Part shown: positions 11,239-24,200 of the stretch, one piece after another
How the letters are laid out: each line of letters opens with the position of its first letter
Numbering within the stretch: position 1 is the stretch's first letter
NCBI GenBank assembly: GCA_036365515.1
Contig: CM070874.1
Coordinates: 109,877,235 to 109,941,234 of the forward strand
DNA from: Torymus aiolomorphi
Taxonomy: Eukaryota; Arthropoda; Insecta; Hymenoptera; Torymidae
Length of the DNA stretch: 64,000 nucleotides
Direction: 5' to 3'
Position numbers and translations under genes: made by a program
The notes under the pieces: model-generated
What the model was told of the DNA's origin: nothing
Database searches by the model: none
Seen by the model: the letters and a program-made list of their open reading frames with translations, nothing else

Positions 11239-12764
11239 CTGGAATAGAAATAATTGGTCGATTAAGTGTGCGTGCGCAATTTCGTTGAGATTAGGCGATT
11301 TTTCGATGATTAAGTGTGCGGTTTGTACGAAAAATTACGCGGAGTCACGCTGTGATTAATCGATTTTTGGCAAATTTTTTTTTTTTTTCTCAAGATACGG
11401 TAATAAATTATTTGTGTGGTCTGAAATTGTGTTTGCTTGATTTTTTGCGATGTTGCGTCATTTTTCGTACAGTTGTAAAGGATTTTCCATTGTTGACTCG
11501 TATATATATATGTCACGCTAAAAGTATTCGTTTTTTTAGGGTGAAAGATTTTTATAATGGTAAGGACGATTCGAATCGAGTTTTATACATTAAATATGAT
11601 TTTTTTGGTCGTAAAGTGGATAGCTAATTCCATGTCTTTCTTTTTAGGATGGAAGTCTGAATTGACTTAATAGCACTAATAGTATTTTCGTCTGAAGTAA
11701 TTATTGAATAAATTTAAGTATCTCTCCAGCCTTCATTATTATTTTATAGAGAGGAAATTGAAGAATGATGATTCTGCGGCATTATTTTTTAGGTGATGAC
11801 GTTTTACATAGAAATGAATAAATCTGTTCATCCTTCAGTTGAAGAGTATTATTTATTCAAGGCCAATGTGTTCACCAATTCGAATTTCTTAAGAATACAA
11901 CTCAGAGGATTTATAATCTTTCAAGTTTTTTGAAATTATTAATTTAGCAAAAATTATAGAGCTATTTAGTTGTAACGTGTAAAAATATATGTACACCATC
12001 GCAGGGTTGATTGATATCAAACTATTCTTCGGAATATAGCTTCATAAAACATTCTTTTAAAAAATTTACTAATAGCTGTTGCAAAAGCATCTATCTTTTG
12101 TATTTAATAACAAATATATTAATTTTTAATTTTTAATATTTAAGAATAAATTTTTATTAATAATAAAAGTTTTAATTTAATTTGTAAATTTCCTAAAGAA
12201 AATGCATTTATAATTGTAATCTTAATAGTGGAAACCGAGTGTACATCAAGTAATATCAAATTTTGCGAAACTGACGCTAACATATTAATTTACTTTAATC
12301 TACACAAAATTAAAAAATTAAGCCTTCTAATGTTAAAGAAATTGATATATCGCTTAAAGTACGATTTACTTGAGTTACCAAATATTCAAGTTGCAAATAT
12401 CGGTTAATTTTTCAAATTATTTATCCGATTGACATAAAAAATTAAAAAATTAACTTTAATCGCGAAAATTTTAAAGCACCAAGTGCCAAGACAATTCACT
12501 TGATACTGAAAATACATTGTAGAACAATGTAATTTATTCACTATATTGATTAAATCTTTAATTGAATAGCAACAAAAATTTAAAGAATTTCAAGAAAAAG
12601 TGTATATTCACGAAGTGTGTTCGATATCAAAGTCCACTGGATGTCAAATTCGCAAACTCCATAAAATCCGAAAAATGTTTGCAAACAGCCACCGGTCGAT
12701 GAGATTCAGTCAACGCCAGGCAAAATCACCACGAAATTGTCCCGAAAATCCACAATAAACTTAC
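11239..12764 (-). other. Intron between exon B1 and exon 4
   Basis: Very AT-rich, GT at 12764-12763 and AG at 11240-11239. I see nothing beyond T- and A-rich runs. Confidence 0.7.
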
Positions 12765-12849
12765 TAAATGTAAGCGATATTTGCGCATTGACTCCATTGA
12801 GAAGCGCCACTAGCACTGTGATCACTAAACCATAGTTGACGGCCCGCAT
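12765..12849 (-). CDS. Exon B1: alternative first coding exon with signal peptide
   Basis: ATG at 12849-12847 opens 28 codons, beginning MRAVNYGLVITVLVALLNGV and continuing NAQISLTF: a short polar start, a hydrophobic core and likely cleavage after VNA. The donor TTTA|GTAAGTTT (GT at 12764-12763) leaves one base, A, which joins GT of exon 11083-11238 to make Ser and reads on as SPSSPDGGLFGEVD. No in-frame alternative start is needed. A TATA-Inr promoter lies about 150 bases upstream. The resulting protein is 900 aa with a single CLIP domain. Confidence 0.8.
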
Positions 12850-13000
12850 TGTCACTATATCGAGAAAGAACTTTGAATGAAACACGAACTAAAGTAAAAT
12901 CCGCGAACAGCACCAGACACACAAAAAAAGGAGGGATCTCTCTCTCGACGCTCGGACGCTCTCCGGCTCGCGAATGTTACTGGTCGAACGACGAGGGAAC

Positions 13001-13035
13001 ACTGAGCCTCCCTAGACGAATTTTGACCTTATATA
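13001..13035 (-). promoter_or_regulatory. Promoter B: TATATAAG box plus TCAGT initiator
   Basis: On the minus strand TATATAAG runs 13035-13028 and a perfect arthropod initiator TCAGT lies at 13005-13001. The A at 13003 is 32 bases from the first T of the box (30 from TATAAG). The start would give a leader of about 150 bases before the ATG at 12849. Confidence 0.72.
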
Positions 13036-16000
13036 TGTGCTAATAAACGCATATTAATAGGCGACCGGCGGGATGTTGTCACCGCTTAAATTAACTGCCG
13101 TGCGTGTTTTTCTCCGAAAATTTTCCTCCTGGTGCTTCCTCGCGCTCAACCGCGCCAATTAAATATGCAAGTGAAACCATAATGAGTCCCATATGACCGA
13201 ATAACGCCGCCGCAGACCTAAATATTGATGTCTCGTCATTTTTCAAAACGACGCGCCCGCACAGCGCCCGGTGATTGATTTATGCGCGCGGGAAAAGAGT
13301 ATGAAAATCCTGAACATCTCGTCAATTATTGTGAAATCGCGTACATTACTTAATCTTATTATTCAAATTATATTTAAATGCCGCTAGTACGGGATATACG
13401 TCTTCGCCTTTGTGTAGAAATATAAATACACATATAAATATTTCGCATTTTTGCCGACCGCTAAACATTTCTGCTCAACGGCGCCTCGGAAATTTATGTT
13501 TTTATATGGAAACAGTATGTGCCTGTGTTAACAAATTTCGGCAATTGAATATATAATGTCGCAGGCGGCCTTAACACGCGCTCGGGGTATTTTCGCGATT
13601 GACTATACAGCATATCTTAATTGCAATTTCGGCATTGCGAAAGCGGCCATTTTCGGAATTAGACTAAGCCAATCAATTAGAATTTCGCAATAAAAGAAAC
13701 CTCGTGAGCACGTGCGCGCGGGGGGGAGGGGGATTGTGAAAAAAAATCGAACGTACCTATAGACAGATCGCGAACCCGTCGAATTATAGATCCTTTTGAT
13801 TTATTTCAAAACGGCACACGATAGCATTCCATCTATATTTATCACCTCCCCCTCCAGGCGCATTTATAGGCGCCTGACGTACGGTAACATTCTCGGTTGA
13901 AAAAAAAGCGCGCGCGCGCGTCTTGGCGCCGCACTTCTTGCGCGATTAAAACTAATTTCTCATTAATAAAAGATAAGCATTATATATTTTCGGGTATAAG
14001 CGTGATTTTTTTCCCGACCTTCGCCTTTCCTTTTCGTTATCATTAGCTCGTACACACATATAATTCCCGAGCACAGGCGAGCGCTTCTTCCTTTATTTTA
14101 ACTAGAGCGGCGCGCTTAAAACGCTACCTTCGCAGGAATGTAACCTTGAACTGGAAAGGAGGAACCCATCATCGAGAAACTGGAATTTTTTATGAATCCA
14201 CCTCGAGGAGGTGAGAGAGGTGGAGAGGAAAGATGAGAGGCGCCAGATGTTACACACGTTTCGCGGCTTTTCGGCGAGGCCGTTCAATTTCCCCCGCGCG
14301 TGTGAATCGATCGATTGTCCCCGCGGCTATGAGGTTGCGCTGACGCATTCCTCAGGTGAAAACAGGCCCGCGTGCACGCGTATTTTGGGGGAGAATCGCG
14401 TTTATTCCGCCGATCCGGGATCATAACTCGAGGTCGACCAATTCCTTTGTGTTGTTCCCCCCTACTGCGATCGTTATTGCATTGAGATCGAGTGCATGGA
14501 GGAAAAAAATGTGGATCGTTATATATACATACATTGCACGTGCACTTGTGCAATAGTGGGAATAATCATTGTACTTGATGGATCGAGAATTTTTCGGCCA
14601 TTGTAATTTATTCTTTTTTTTATACGGTAAGTGGAGAGCGCATTCCTACGGCTGCTCGTCTAAGGTCGTAGTTCAGCTGTCGAAACGCCACACGGATTTT
14701 CATAATTGAATTCCTTATTTTTTTGCTCCTTATGTTATAAATTAATCAAAGAGACAATTAATATTTAAAAGCGTTACTCTCATTCGTACCCTCTCTCTCT
14801 CTCTCTCTGCCTATCTCCTTTTCCTCTTAATTTAGTTCACGAAAAACGTAAAACACAAACGGCTTACTTATGTACACTCTATACGCCAAAAAAACGCGCT
14901 CGTTGCCCGCACGATTCTCGCGAAAACAGATCTGACGCATATATATTCCCCTCCCCCGAACGCGCGCTCGAGTGAGACTCGATTCTCCCCTTACGTAATA
15001 TTTATCATTACGTCTCTTAACGGCAGCGGTGGCAATCCTCGTGCATCATAAACTTAATACCCGAAATCAGCGAGTACACGGGAATGAATTACACGTACAC
15101 ACGCGCACGAATAACCTCGGTATTCGAATACTGGCGATAGTCAGACAATGGGGAATCCCACCTGTGGCGTGAAATATGGCTGGCGCGCGGAAATTTGATT
15201 GCGATGGTAGCGTCATGGTTTTCCAGATCTTCTCCGGGCACATTTAGTATAATCATTCGATTTATATATTCGCGTCGTACTGGCGCCGTTGTGGAGAAAA
15301 ATTTCCTGCGAGAAAAAGGTCAATCAGACGGTTTCGCAACGCGAACTCATTATTTATAAAGTGTACATGTGTGTGTATGTAAGCACGTACGTATGGGCGT
15401 GAGCAACAGATTGATGATGCGAGTGCGCAGAGCTGAAAAACGTGTGATGCGCGCTTAATTTTGGGCTTCGAGGTGATAGAATTGTGCCGCGATGTATAGC
15501 AAAGGTATAATATAATAGAGTTATACGTAATTGATATCTGCCCGCGAGCTTTTGACAAATTGGTAGTTTCGAGAATTCTGTCAGACTACCAACGAGGCAC
15601 ATTATAATTACAGCGCGTGTTACGAAAAAGAAGAGTTGGGATTGAGACGTGTGCATGTTTTAACGGATGTTTGGAAAACGCGAGAGTTTGTACTTTGTCA
15701 GAGGTGTGTGGATCGCGTATTTGGAATTTTTAAATTTCAACATTTTTATTAGATATACATGTGTCGTTAAATAATGTGTAACAAGATTATAGCTGGTAGT
15801 TTGTCATTAACGACAGTGAACGAGTCATCTGCGACATGGATATATTTCGAATCAAACAGCGATAATCGACGAAACAGGTTTATAATAGTGTACCCGTCAT
15901 ATGCGCCATCTCCATTAAGACAATCTTTGGTAATTAACATTGACTATCTTTCAGTTTGTGCAATCTATTGCTATAACAAATTGCATTTATTTATATGCAA

Positions 16001-18144
16001 ATCGATGGACATATAGCTGCTGCTCTTTTAAAATCATAAATGAGAAATCTAGCCGTTGAGCCATTCGAATGATTGATATTGGCGAAGTCACGTCAACATT
16101 TTTTGACATTAATATTAGCAAAATGATGTACTTGGTGTTTTTTCCCTTGCGATCAATTTTGGTTTTTTTCTCGTTTCTTCAAGCCTATAGTCACGTTAAA
16201 AATATTTTTAATTTAAATTTAAATGAAGAACGTTAAGAATGATTTATAATTCATTAGTCCTTATTATTACCGATTTAACAAAGATTTGTAAAGAATTTAT
16301 AATATTTAGCTTTGGTTCCTCGTTGTTGTCTATTCCAAAAAATCCCACGCCATAAAAATTTTAATCTAATTTAGCATATTTGACGAAAAAATTTAATTGA
16401 GCAAGTTCTCACAATATTATAAGCCTAACTTATTTGTTCCGGTTACATTCTTTATAAGCTCTTCCGCTTTCTATTTCTTTTTTAAAATCAAAATTTATCT
16501 CTCAAGTTAAGCAGGTGCGTATACGTGACGGATGTGGAAATGGTTGCGGTCACGTGGGCTGTACAGTGGCAATCGAAGAGGATTATTGCAGGTGCATTTT
16601 TCTACCTGATTAATCGATTGATTCGATTAGGTAGACTACCGCGACGTTCGAACGTAGAGGTTCGCGCGTAGACGGTACTCCAAAATACGCACTTGTTTCA
16701 TCTTTCTTTTATTACTTTTTAGTTGCTAAGCAACTATAACTAATTAGAAAGCGAACGTTGAACAAATACGTTGTCTTAGCACTTAACCTCTTCTACAATA
16801 AAGTTAATAAAAATACTACTGCTGTTAAACTCATTTCATTTCCCCGTCCGCGCTTCATACATTATTATTATTTACAAAAAAATTTCCTCACTATATTCCC
16901 ATCAAAATGCTTCCCGACGTTAAAAAAGACGACTGATAACAACTATATTCACCCAGCCCGAAACACTTGGCGAATTCGCGCGCGCGCATCCTTCTCGCCC
17001 CCGAATCGAGGTGCGTATTATGTGCCGGACCTGCCATCGCGACGCATAAATAAAACATCCGCGCCGATCGTCGAAAAGAAAAAACAGCAGCAGCAACATA
17101 AAGCGCATAATAATTCGCAGGCTTAACCCACTCCCGCATCTGCGCGTTCGTGTCTGGGGGTTAAGGCCTCTCACGCGCTCGCGAATTCCATAGCCACGAT
17201 CGCCCTTGCGCCGCATAAACAAGCCTGACGTAATCCCCATGCGGATCCTCGGGGGCATTTTAACGACTTTCTCCAGCGTCGATTACGCGTGTGCGCGGCG
17301 CTCGCCTCTTTCTCTCTCCGTTCTTTTTCCTCGTTTCGGCATTTTATGCTAATGCGACGCGACCGCGGAGTTAGGGATTTCCGCGATGTGGAGACAGACC
17401 GGAATTCTATCGGCGGCGGTGGTCGTTTGAGAATCGTCTTTTTTTCTTTCTTTCTTCTTTCTTTTTGGGAAGCATATTATGATAATTTCGATGGAACGCG
17501 TGTGTATGGCGTAAGAGGAAGCGATAATTGTGCCGAGCTTTTCACTTTCGCCGATCGTTAGATTTATTTGTTTTCGGTTATTGCCAAACGTGTATCTTTC
17601 TCGCGAGTGTGTGGTGAGCGGGCGCGCGAGATAATTAGAACGGGGAGAGTGAAATCTCAAGTGCCGAGGTATATCTTTGGCTATTGTGCGTTGATTGGTT
17701 TGATTTATTCAATCGCGCCGGTTATGTAATTGGATTCCTGAAGCGTAATACGCAGACTTTTTATTTGGATATATCTCTTTCGTGGTGGCGAAAATTTTCG
17801 GGCGTCCCGAGTGAAGTTTAATTATTGAGATAAATATTTATTTTTATTTTTTCCTTGATATGGATGTAAAATACTTATTTTATAATAAAAAAATTTGTAA
17901 TAAAATTTTTTGTTCTTGTTTAATTATTTGAATTCCATATATTTATATCCTGTCCTTCTTGACATTGTTTATAACATAACTCGATCCGTCTCAAATAAAC
18001 AAACATAAAAATAAATAAAAGCTAACTGAATCATCATGACTTTTAATCGGTACGAATATTTTCAGCGTTTCTTGTCACACGATACTAAAAATGAAGTTTA
18101 TGAGTACCTATATATTATTTAAAAAAATGAAATTTTCAACTTAC
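13036..18144. other. Upstream of promoter B; intron between A3 and exon 4 for form A
   Basis: Alternating AT-rich and CpG-rich blocks without coding character. CpG-rich patches near 13.2, 13.7, 14.3 and 17.0-17.6 kb could be control regions of promoter B, which is inference. A CT run lies near 14791-14808. The open frames present are short and lack domains. Confidence 0.55.
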
Positions 18145-18208
18145 CATGAGCGGGCTTTTCTTTCTTAAGAGTGCAGCAAACCTCGCGAGCAATATCGCAC
18201 TTCTGGCT
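18145..18208 (-). CDS. Exon A3: second half of CLIP-1
   Basis: A 64-base exon between a strong acceptor (pyrimidine tract then TGATTTCAG, AG at 18210-18209) and donor CATG|GTAAGTTG (GT at 18144-18143). It encodes SQKCDIAREVCCTLKKEKPA plus H and one base. The C-x6-CC pattern supplies cysteines 4 to 6 missing from exon A2, and it starts in phase 0 exactly as A2 ends. It ends in phase 1, which fits both exon 11083-11238 (reading G-PSSPDGG) and exon 7705-7892. The intron separating it from A2 is 29,119 bases. Confidence 0.82.
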
Positions 18209-21200
18209 CTGAAATCACAAAAAAGAAACATTTGCTCACAACCTTTATTCCTCCACAAAAGAGCATCATCAACATCGCATTTTTACAAATCCTTGTCCCT
18301 CATCGTTAAAGCCGCAACCAAAGCCTCCATCCTCGCGCGTCACGTTTTTCGCGAACTTCATCAGAGCTTGCACAACCCACGCGCGACCCTTTTATCCCCA
18401 ACAGCAGCAGCAGGCGCTTTATAAGTAAGACGTTTACAGCCGCCAAGATAAATCGAATTATTAATTAACGAGCTTCGCGCCTCGCCGCGCATAGAAAAAT
18501 TCTCTCCACTCTCAACTGTGTAACGCGCGCGAACGTGCAAACAAGACGTTTTACTTCGCATAAATAACCGGCTAATCCCGCACAATAGCGCCTCTAATCG
18601 AATTAATTAATCCGCACAATGCTATTCAAATTCGCGGGCAATACACACACACACACGTGGAAAAGTCGCGAGGCGCGAGTGGAATGTTAATCCTTTCATC
18701 GGGGAGGAGAGAGAAAAAAAACGAGCCTCGCGTGCAGCCGCGTGTAATGAGGTGCTGCTGCAGGCGACTGTCTCCTCCCGCCGCAGTCAGGAGGTCAATT
18801 CGAGTGTGTTATTGCCGCGTGCGCGCGAGAGGTAATTAATCGTGCGCTCTGCAGTTTTAGAGTGCAAGTGTAGTACGCTGACATTGTCCCGCTTCGAGGA
18901 GGATTGTCTCTCGGACTCTTGCAACGCTGCATCATGTAGTTTGTTGACGCTCTTTCTGCGCGGAGTGTGGTATGGCTTTGGTCGCTGCTGATATTAACAC
19001 GAAGATATGTATATAATTGCGTAATTTTCAGTTGCCAATTGCTTCGATTATCATTCTCCTTCGTTATTGTAAATCGAAATTCGATACGTTAACGAGGCGG
19101 CCGATGAAACTAATGTTTCAACGTTACATAAAAAACTGACTTTCTTCTCTTACATCAAAATCAGCATTCGCGCGCGATTGAAATTATGCTGATCGCATAG
19201 CGGATATTTTTAGTGAGGGGAGAGGAGACTAGCGTCAATCATAATTTAGAATTTCAGCGAAATCCTCTATCGGACAACTGTCCACTTGACACTTAGAGCA
19301 AAGCAAACAAGTTTGGTATTGATTCCGATAAAATCCTTCTTTGCATAATCTCAATTCGCAAGCGTTTGCGTAAGCGGCCAAATTATTCCCCACAGAACAA
19401 ATATCTCGTGTGCGCGCGTGTACGACATTCCCTTATACATTGTCTCGATACGTCAAATTCAGAAACACGTATATATACAACAAAATTTAATACCCCCGGC
19501 GCTATTACACGCTATTTTATTCAGTTGTCATTTGGGATGATTGACGCGACTCTTTTACAGCACATATTTCGTTGCAATGTATTTGATTTTCCAAAGTATC
19601 CCGGGTCGGCGCGAATATCCTCGCGGCGCCGGTAATTTCAGTGCGACTAATGAAAAAGCGAATTAGTTGTAATCCATCGCTACTAGCTGACTGATTGAGG
19701 TAATAAAGACAATATACTTTATGGCTAATTGAGATTTTATCCGACGACGCCTCGCCGCGTATACTTTATTGCTAATGAAAAAACTCTTATTTGGCCGAAT
19801 TTATTTATCGGAAATTCCTCAACGCGCTGCTAAATCTTCTCTCTTCGCACATCCATAGAGTTGAGATTTCGTAACAACCCTATATAACGCAACGATCCGT
19901 CCCTTCTCAACTTACGCGGAATATAATTCTCGCATGGATAATTCAAGAGAACCGACAATGGGAGAATTAGACGGAGCATCAGGCGCGAGCTGGTTTGGCC
20001 CGTGCGCTCGATAAATAAATTGCCTGATTACCATAAATTAGCGAAGGACGTTCAGTGACCATATGCGCGCGGGCGCTCGGGGACCCGAAGTGCACTGAAC
20101 CTCCCGATAAATCACGGCACGTGTGTGAGCGGCGAGAATCGCTCAGAAATCAAGGCAAAACCCCCGCCAAAAAATCTCCGGCGAACATAATCACACACGC
20201 GTCTAATCACGCGACTCCGTGGAACACGGGAGAATCGTGTAATAATCTCCTCTTGCCGGACAGGATCGTAACCGAAAAAAGGCGATTTTTTATGAGAAGC
20301 ATCTGGAAAGTTGCGGCTCTGTATAGGCCGTGTGTGTGTGTGTGTGTGTCTGTGCCTCGGTGGGGGATTATAGTTCATAAATTAAGAGCGAGAGAGAGGC
20401 GGAGTAAGAGAGAAAGATCCTCTCCAAGGCCGCGACAATAATAAAATGTCTTGAGAGAGGCTGATGACGACGGAGAGGCTCGAAGAGAAAGAGGGAGAGA
20501 GAAAAAAACGAGTTTCGCGCCCCGCTCTTTGTCCATAAGCGCGACATTGAGGTGGAGAGTTGGATGAGTCAAGTGAGGTTCACTTTTTGGCGCGAAGAGA
20601 ATTTTTCGAAGATAGGTACGCGCAGACATTGTATGGTAATGCACGTGGAGGAGGAAAAGTGGTCCCGAGTGGCGATCTTAATTCGGCGCTGATGCACTTT
20701 AGGTTGGGACAGGTTAGGGAAGGAGGATGCCGATGAGGTAGAGCTCGACGTTTACGGAAGCCTTTTGTATTGTTATGGAGAGTAGGCAAACAAAAAAAAC
20801 GTGTAGTAGGAAGGTAGACGCGGATGCGACCGGTTCAAAAAAACGGTGGATTTTTTGTGGGTCTGAATCACGTCGATATAAAGCTGCGAATTTATCACCA
20901 AAAACTGAATACCGTATCAGTTACATAACTAGTTAGCAGTAATGGAAATAACTATATTTGACAACAAAGTCGTCGGATTTAGAAAGCTATTTTTACCTCG
21001 ATAAATCTCGGTAACAATTTTTTCGCTAATCATTCGCATCTTTCGTATGTTAATAATGTAGACGGGCGTGCAGTAACTTTCAGCGGCGATGGTGCGAAAA
21101 ATTTGCGAAAGCTCGCACGCTCTTGCACGATTAATTAAACAAGGACGTTTCGATGTCCTAACGACACAGCAGCACTGCAAGGACGAGATGAAACGCGCCC

Positions 21201-24200
21201 GGTTCGAGATAAGCGCGCGTATTATACGCGTGTAAAAGTAATTTTCGCGTAATTATTGTCAATAAATTTTTCGGGTAAGTAAGGCGAGGTGAGAGCCACG
21301 CGGAAGTTTCCACGAGAGGCTTAATTATATACGGATAAAAGGAAGTGTCGAGCTGAAATTGTTCCTACGAGTATACATATGAGCGTTCATCAATCTTTCG
21401 GAAACATGTTTGGGTGAATTAAGTGATTCTTATTTTTGAGAATAAAATTCTTATTCTTATTGATTGCTTTATATTTGTTATAAGTGTTTTTTGCGAGCGC
21501 CGGATCGATCATACAAACGGAAGATTTTTTCAATAGTTCTAATTAATTATCGAATGAAGGCTCTTCTGAAGAGGGAAGTGAAAGTTTCTCAAAATGCCGA
21601 TAGCGCAATAAAAAATTAAGCGCGTGATTAATCAAACGAAATACCCAATAATACTTAGGTGACACTAACGTTCAAGTGAAAGATAAACGCGAGAAATCAT
21701 CGCGCGCCGCACATCAAGCGCCAACCAAGGTCGAGGAGGATCTCCGACCTTGGCTCCTTTCTCCGGACATTCAAAAAGAAAAAAGAATTTGAAAATCGAA
21801 AAAACGAAGGAACGCCTCGGCCATTAGAATCAAAATCGCAAGGAAACAGCATCTAATTGCGAAGAAGCTACGTAACAGAGGCGGAATGATTTAAGGAATT
21901 TCAGAAGGCATCGTTTGATTAATGCAATACTTCAGAGCTAACTAATGTGCGTTAATTGGCTCATCAGTAGAGTCGTTATGCTCTGTCTCAAAATAGCAGG
22001 AAAATAACGCGTGTGTGACAAAGAGTCAATTGCAAGATACGTTTCTCTAAACAGCGTAATTACGATTTTCGTAATTGTATTATGAAATGGTGCTTATAAA
22101 TCTCTCGGTAGACGCGCCTTAAATATACATCCGATTGTTGAAATAGCGAAGGAGGGGAGGTAGAGACATATTGTTTCGCTAAATGTGTGAATCAGCTAAA
22201 AGTATCTTAAGAGCTTCAGCAATTAATACGAAAATATTCGAAAACACTTGAAATTTTCCAAGTGTTTGACTTTCAACTATGAATAGATGAAGACGTTCCT
22301 TGAAATAAAGTTTATTAAGGCGCTGATTAAAATATTTAAATGCGAGATAAAATCAGATTAAGAATAAAGAATTTCGAATTATATTTACACCTTGGCTCGG
22401 CGGCGCACGCCTAGAATTTCATGATATTAAATAATAGCATAAATTGTACATTAAAGATTAAAAAATTCTCTTTCAGCCAACTGGCTTTAGTCTTAATCAC
22501 ATAATGAGCGAGCAGTTCATTATCATACCCGAAGACCTTTCTTCTGGTGAATTTAAAGATTTCGAGGATACCCGGACCTCGGCCGCCACCGAAAACCACA
22601 ATTGCTATACGTACAAAATAATTCTTACAACCCGCGAAAACAAAGTCGTCATCGCTGCGTATCACAGCTTTACCACATCCCTCCAATCATCAACCACTGA
22701 CGTCACCGCTTATTCGTGCCTATTCCGAAAACTCGCGCCATTAACATCCACCCGTGTGTACTTATACACGCGAGTTCCACATCACGCATTGCACGTGTGA
22801 ATTACGCTACAATGTTAGCTTTTGCGCGTGGCTGTAAAAAAAAAATCACGATCAAAATGCAAATCGTCAAATTTTACGACCGAATATCATAAAAGATCGG
22901 TATCGGAGGACGAGGGAGACAGAGAGACGAATCCACGTGGCCTGTCGCAACGCATGAGCACGCGTACGCGAGCCGATAAACCGGTGATCGTAAATTAAGA
23001 GCCGGGGGCCTCCCGTCTTTCCTAACCGATGAATCGCTAAGTATCTTAACGGCGTCCGGGCATGCGCGCACCTGGGCCGGCGATAATTCCGAAATTCCAC
23101 GGTGAGTACCATGATTTTCTCGGTAAAGGCGTTTTGGGAAGGTACAAAAGAATCATGAGTCGTCGGTGTAATACACGATGAGTAATTTTATAAGGATTTT
23201 GATGGTTTTTAAGAATAAGATAATGCGGTAGTTTTGTCTTTGGATGACGCAGGTTGTTTAGGATGCTTTTATGGTATAACATGGATGCGTGGTATCGGAT
23301 TTGCGAAAGAATTGTTAATGGCTTATTAATAAATTCCGAAATCCTGCAATCCCTTTCAGCAATGAATTGCAATAAAAGTATCGTGAAATCAATGTGAGCC
23401 GATACTATCTCATCAATTTTTATAATAAAGTTATGAAGAAATAATTCGATTTTAAAGATGCCAATTAATCACCGATTGATCGTCTTTGCAAACTGTTTCA
23501 AAAAATTTATTTACAAATATCCTTTTTGCATAAAATTTACGCGTTATTTATGAAAATTATTCCAAAAATTCAGACGTTCTATCACATAATCGGAATGATA
23601 AATTAAGGTAAATACAGTTCAGTTTGTTTATTTATGCAAGAATGCGCACCACTGACATACTTCTGCATATGCATCCCGCACCGCGCGGACAAGGCGATGA
23701 TTAAAAGGCAATAAATTTGATATTAATCGACCGGGCGAAATTAAATAATAGCCTCCTGTGCGTTACATAATTGTCATTTAGCGCTCATTCTTCGCGAGAC
23801 AATTATAATTTTTTTTTCGCGCATAAAACTTTCACCTAGAGCATAAACCACATGTCAACAAGTGTTATCTAACTATCGCCAACGCAGTAGTCCTCAACTC
23901 ATCTCCCGCGACGAAAAAAAATACAGACAAAAAGAAAGCCCTCAAGAATTTTCGAAACATACGACAAAGTGAATTACAAAATATAATTGAAAAGAGGAGC
24001 GTACGTATCAGATGTGAATTAAAAGCATAACACGGGACAACAATAGTCTACGACAATTAAAGTGCGTTGCCTAAAGGCGAGAGGTAACCACTCGACTATT
24101 ATCTCTTACGGCCGTTAAATCAGCCTCATACTCAGCTGATGTGTGTACTATGAAAAAAAAGAAAAAACAAAGTTGCGCGAAGTAGTTTAGATCCTTATAT

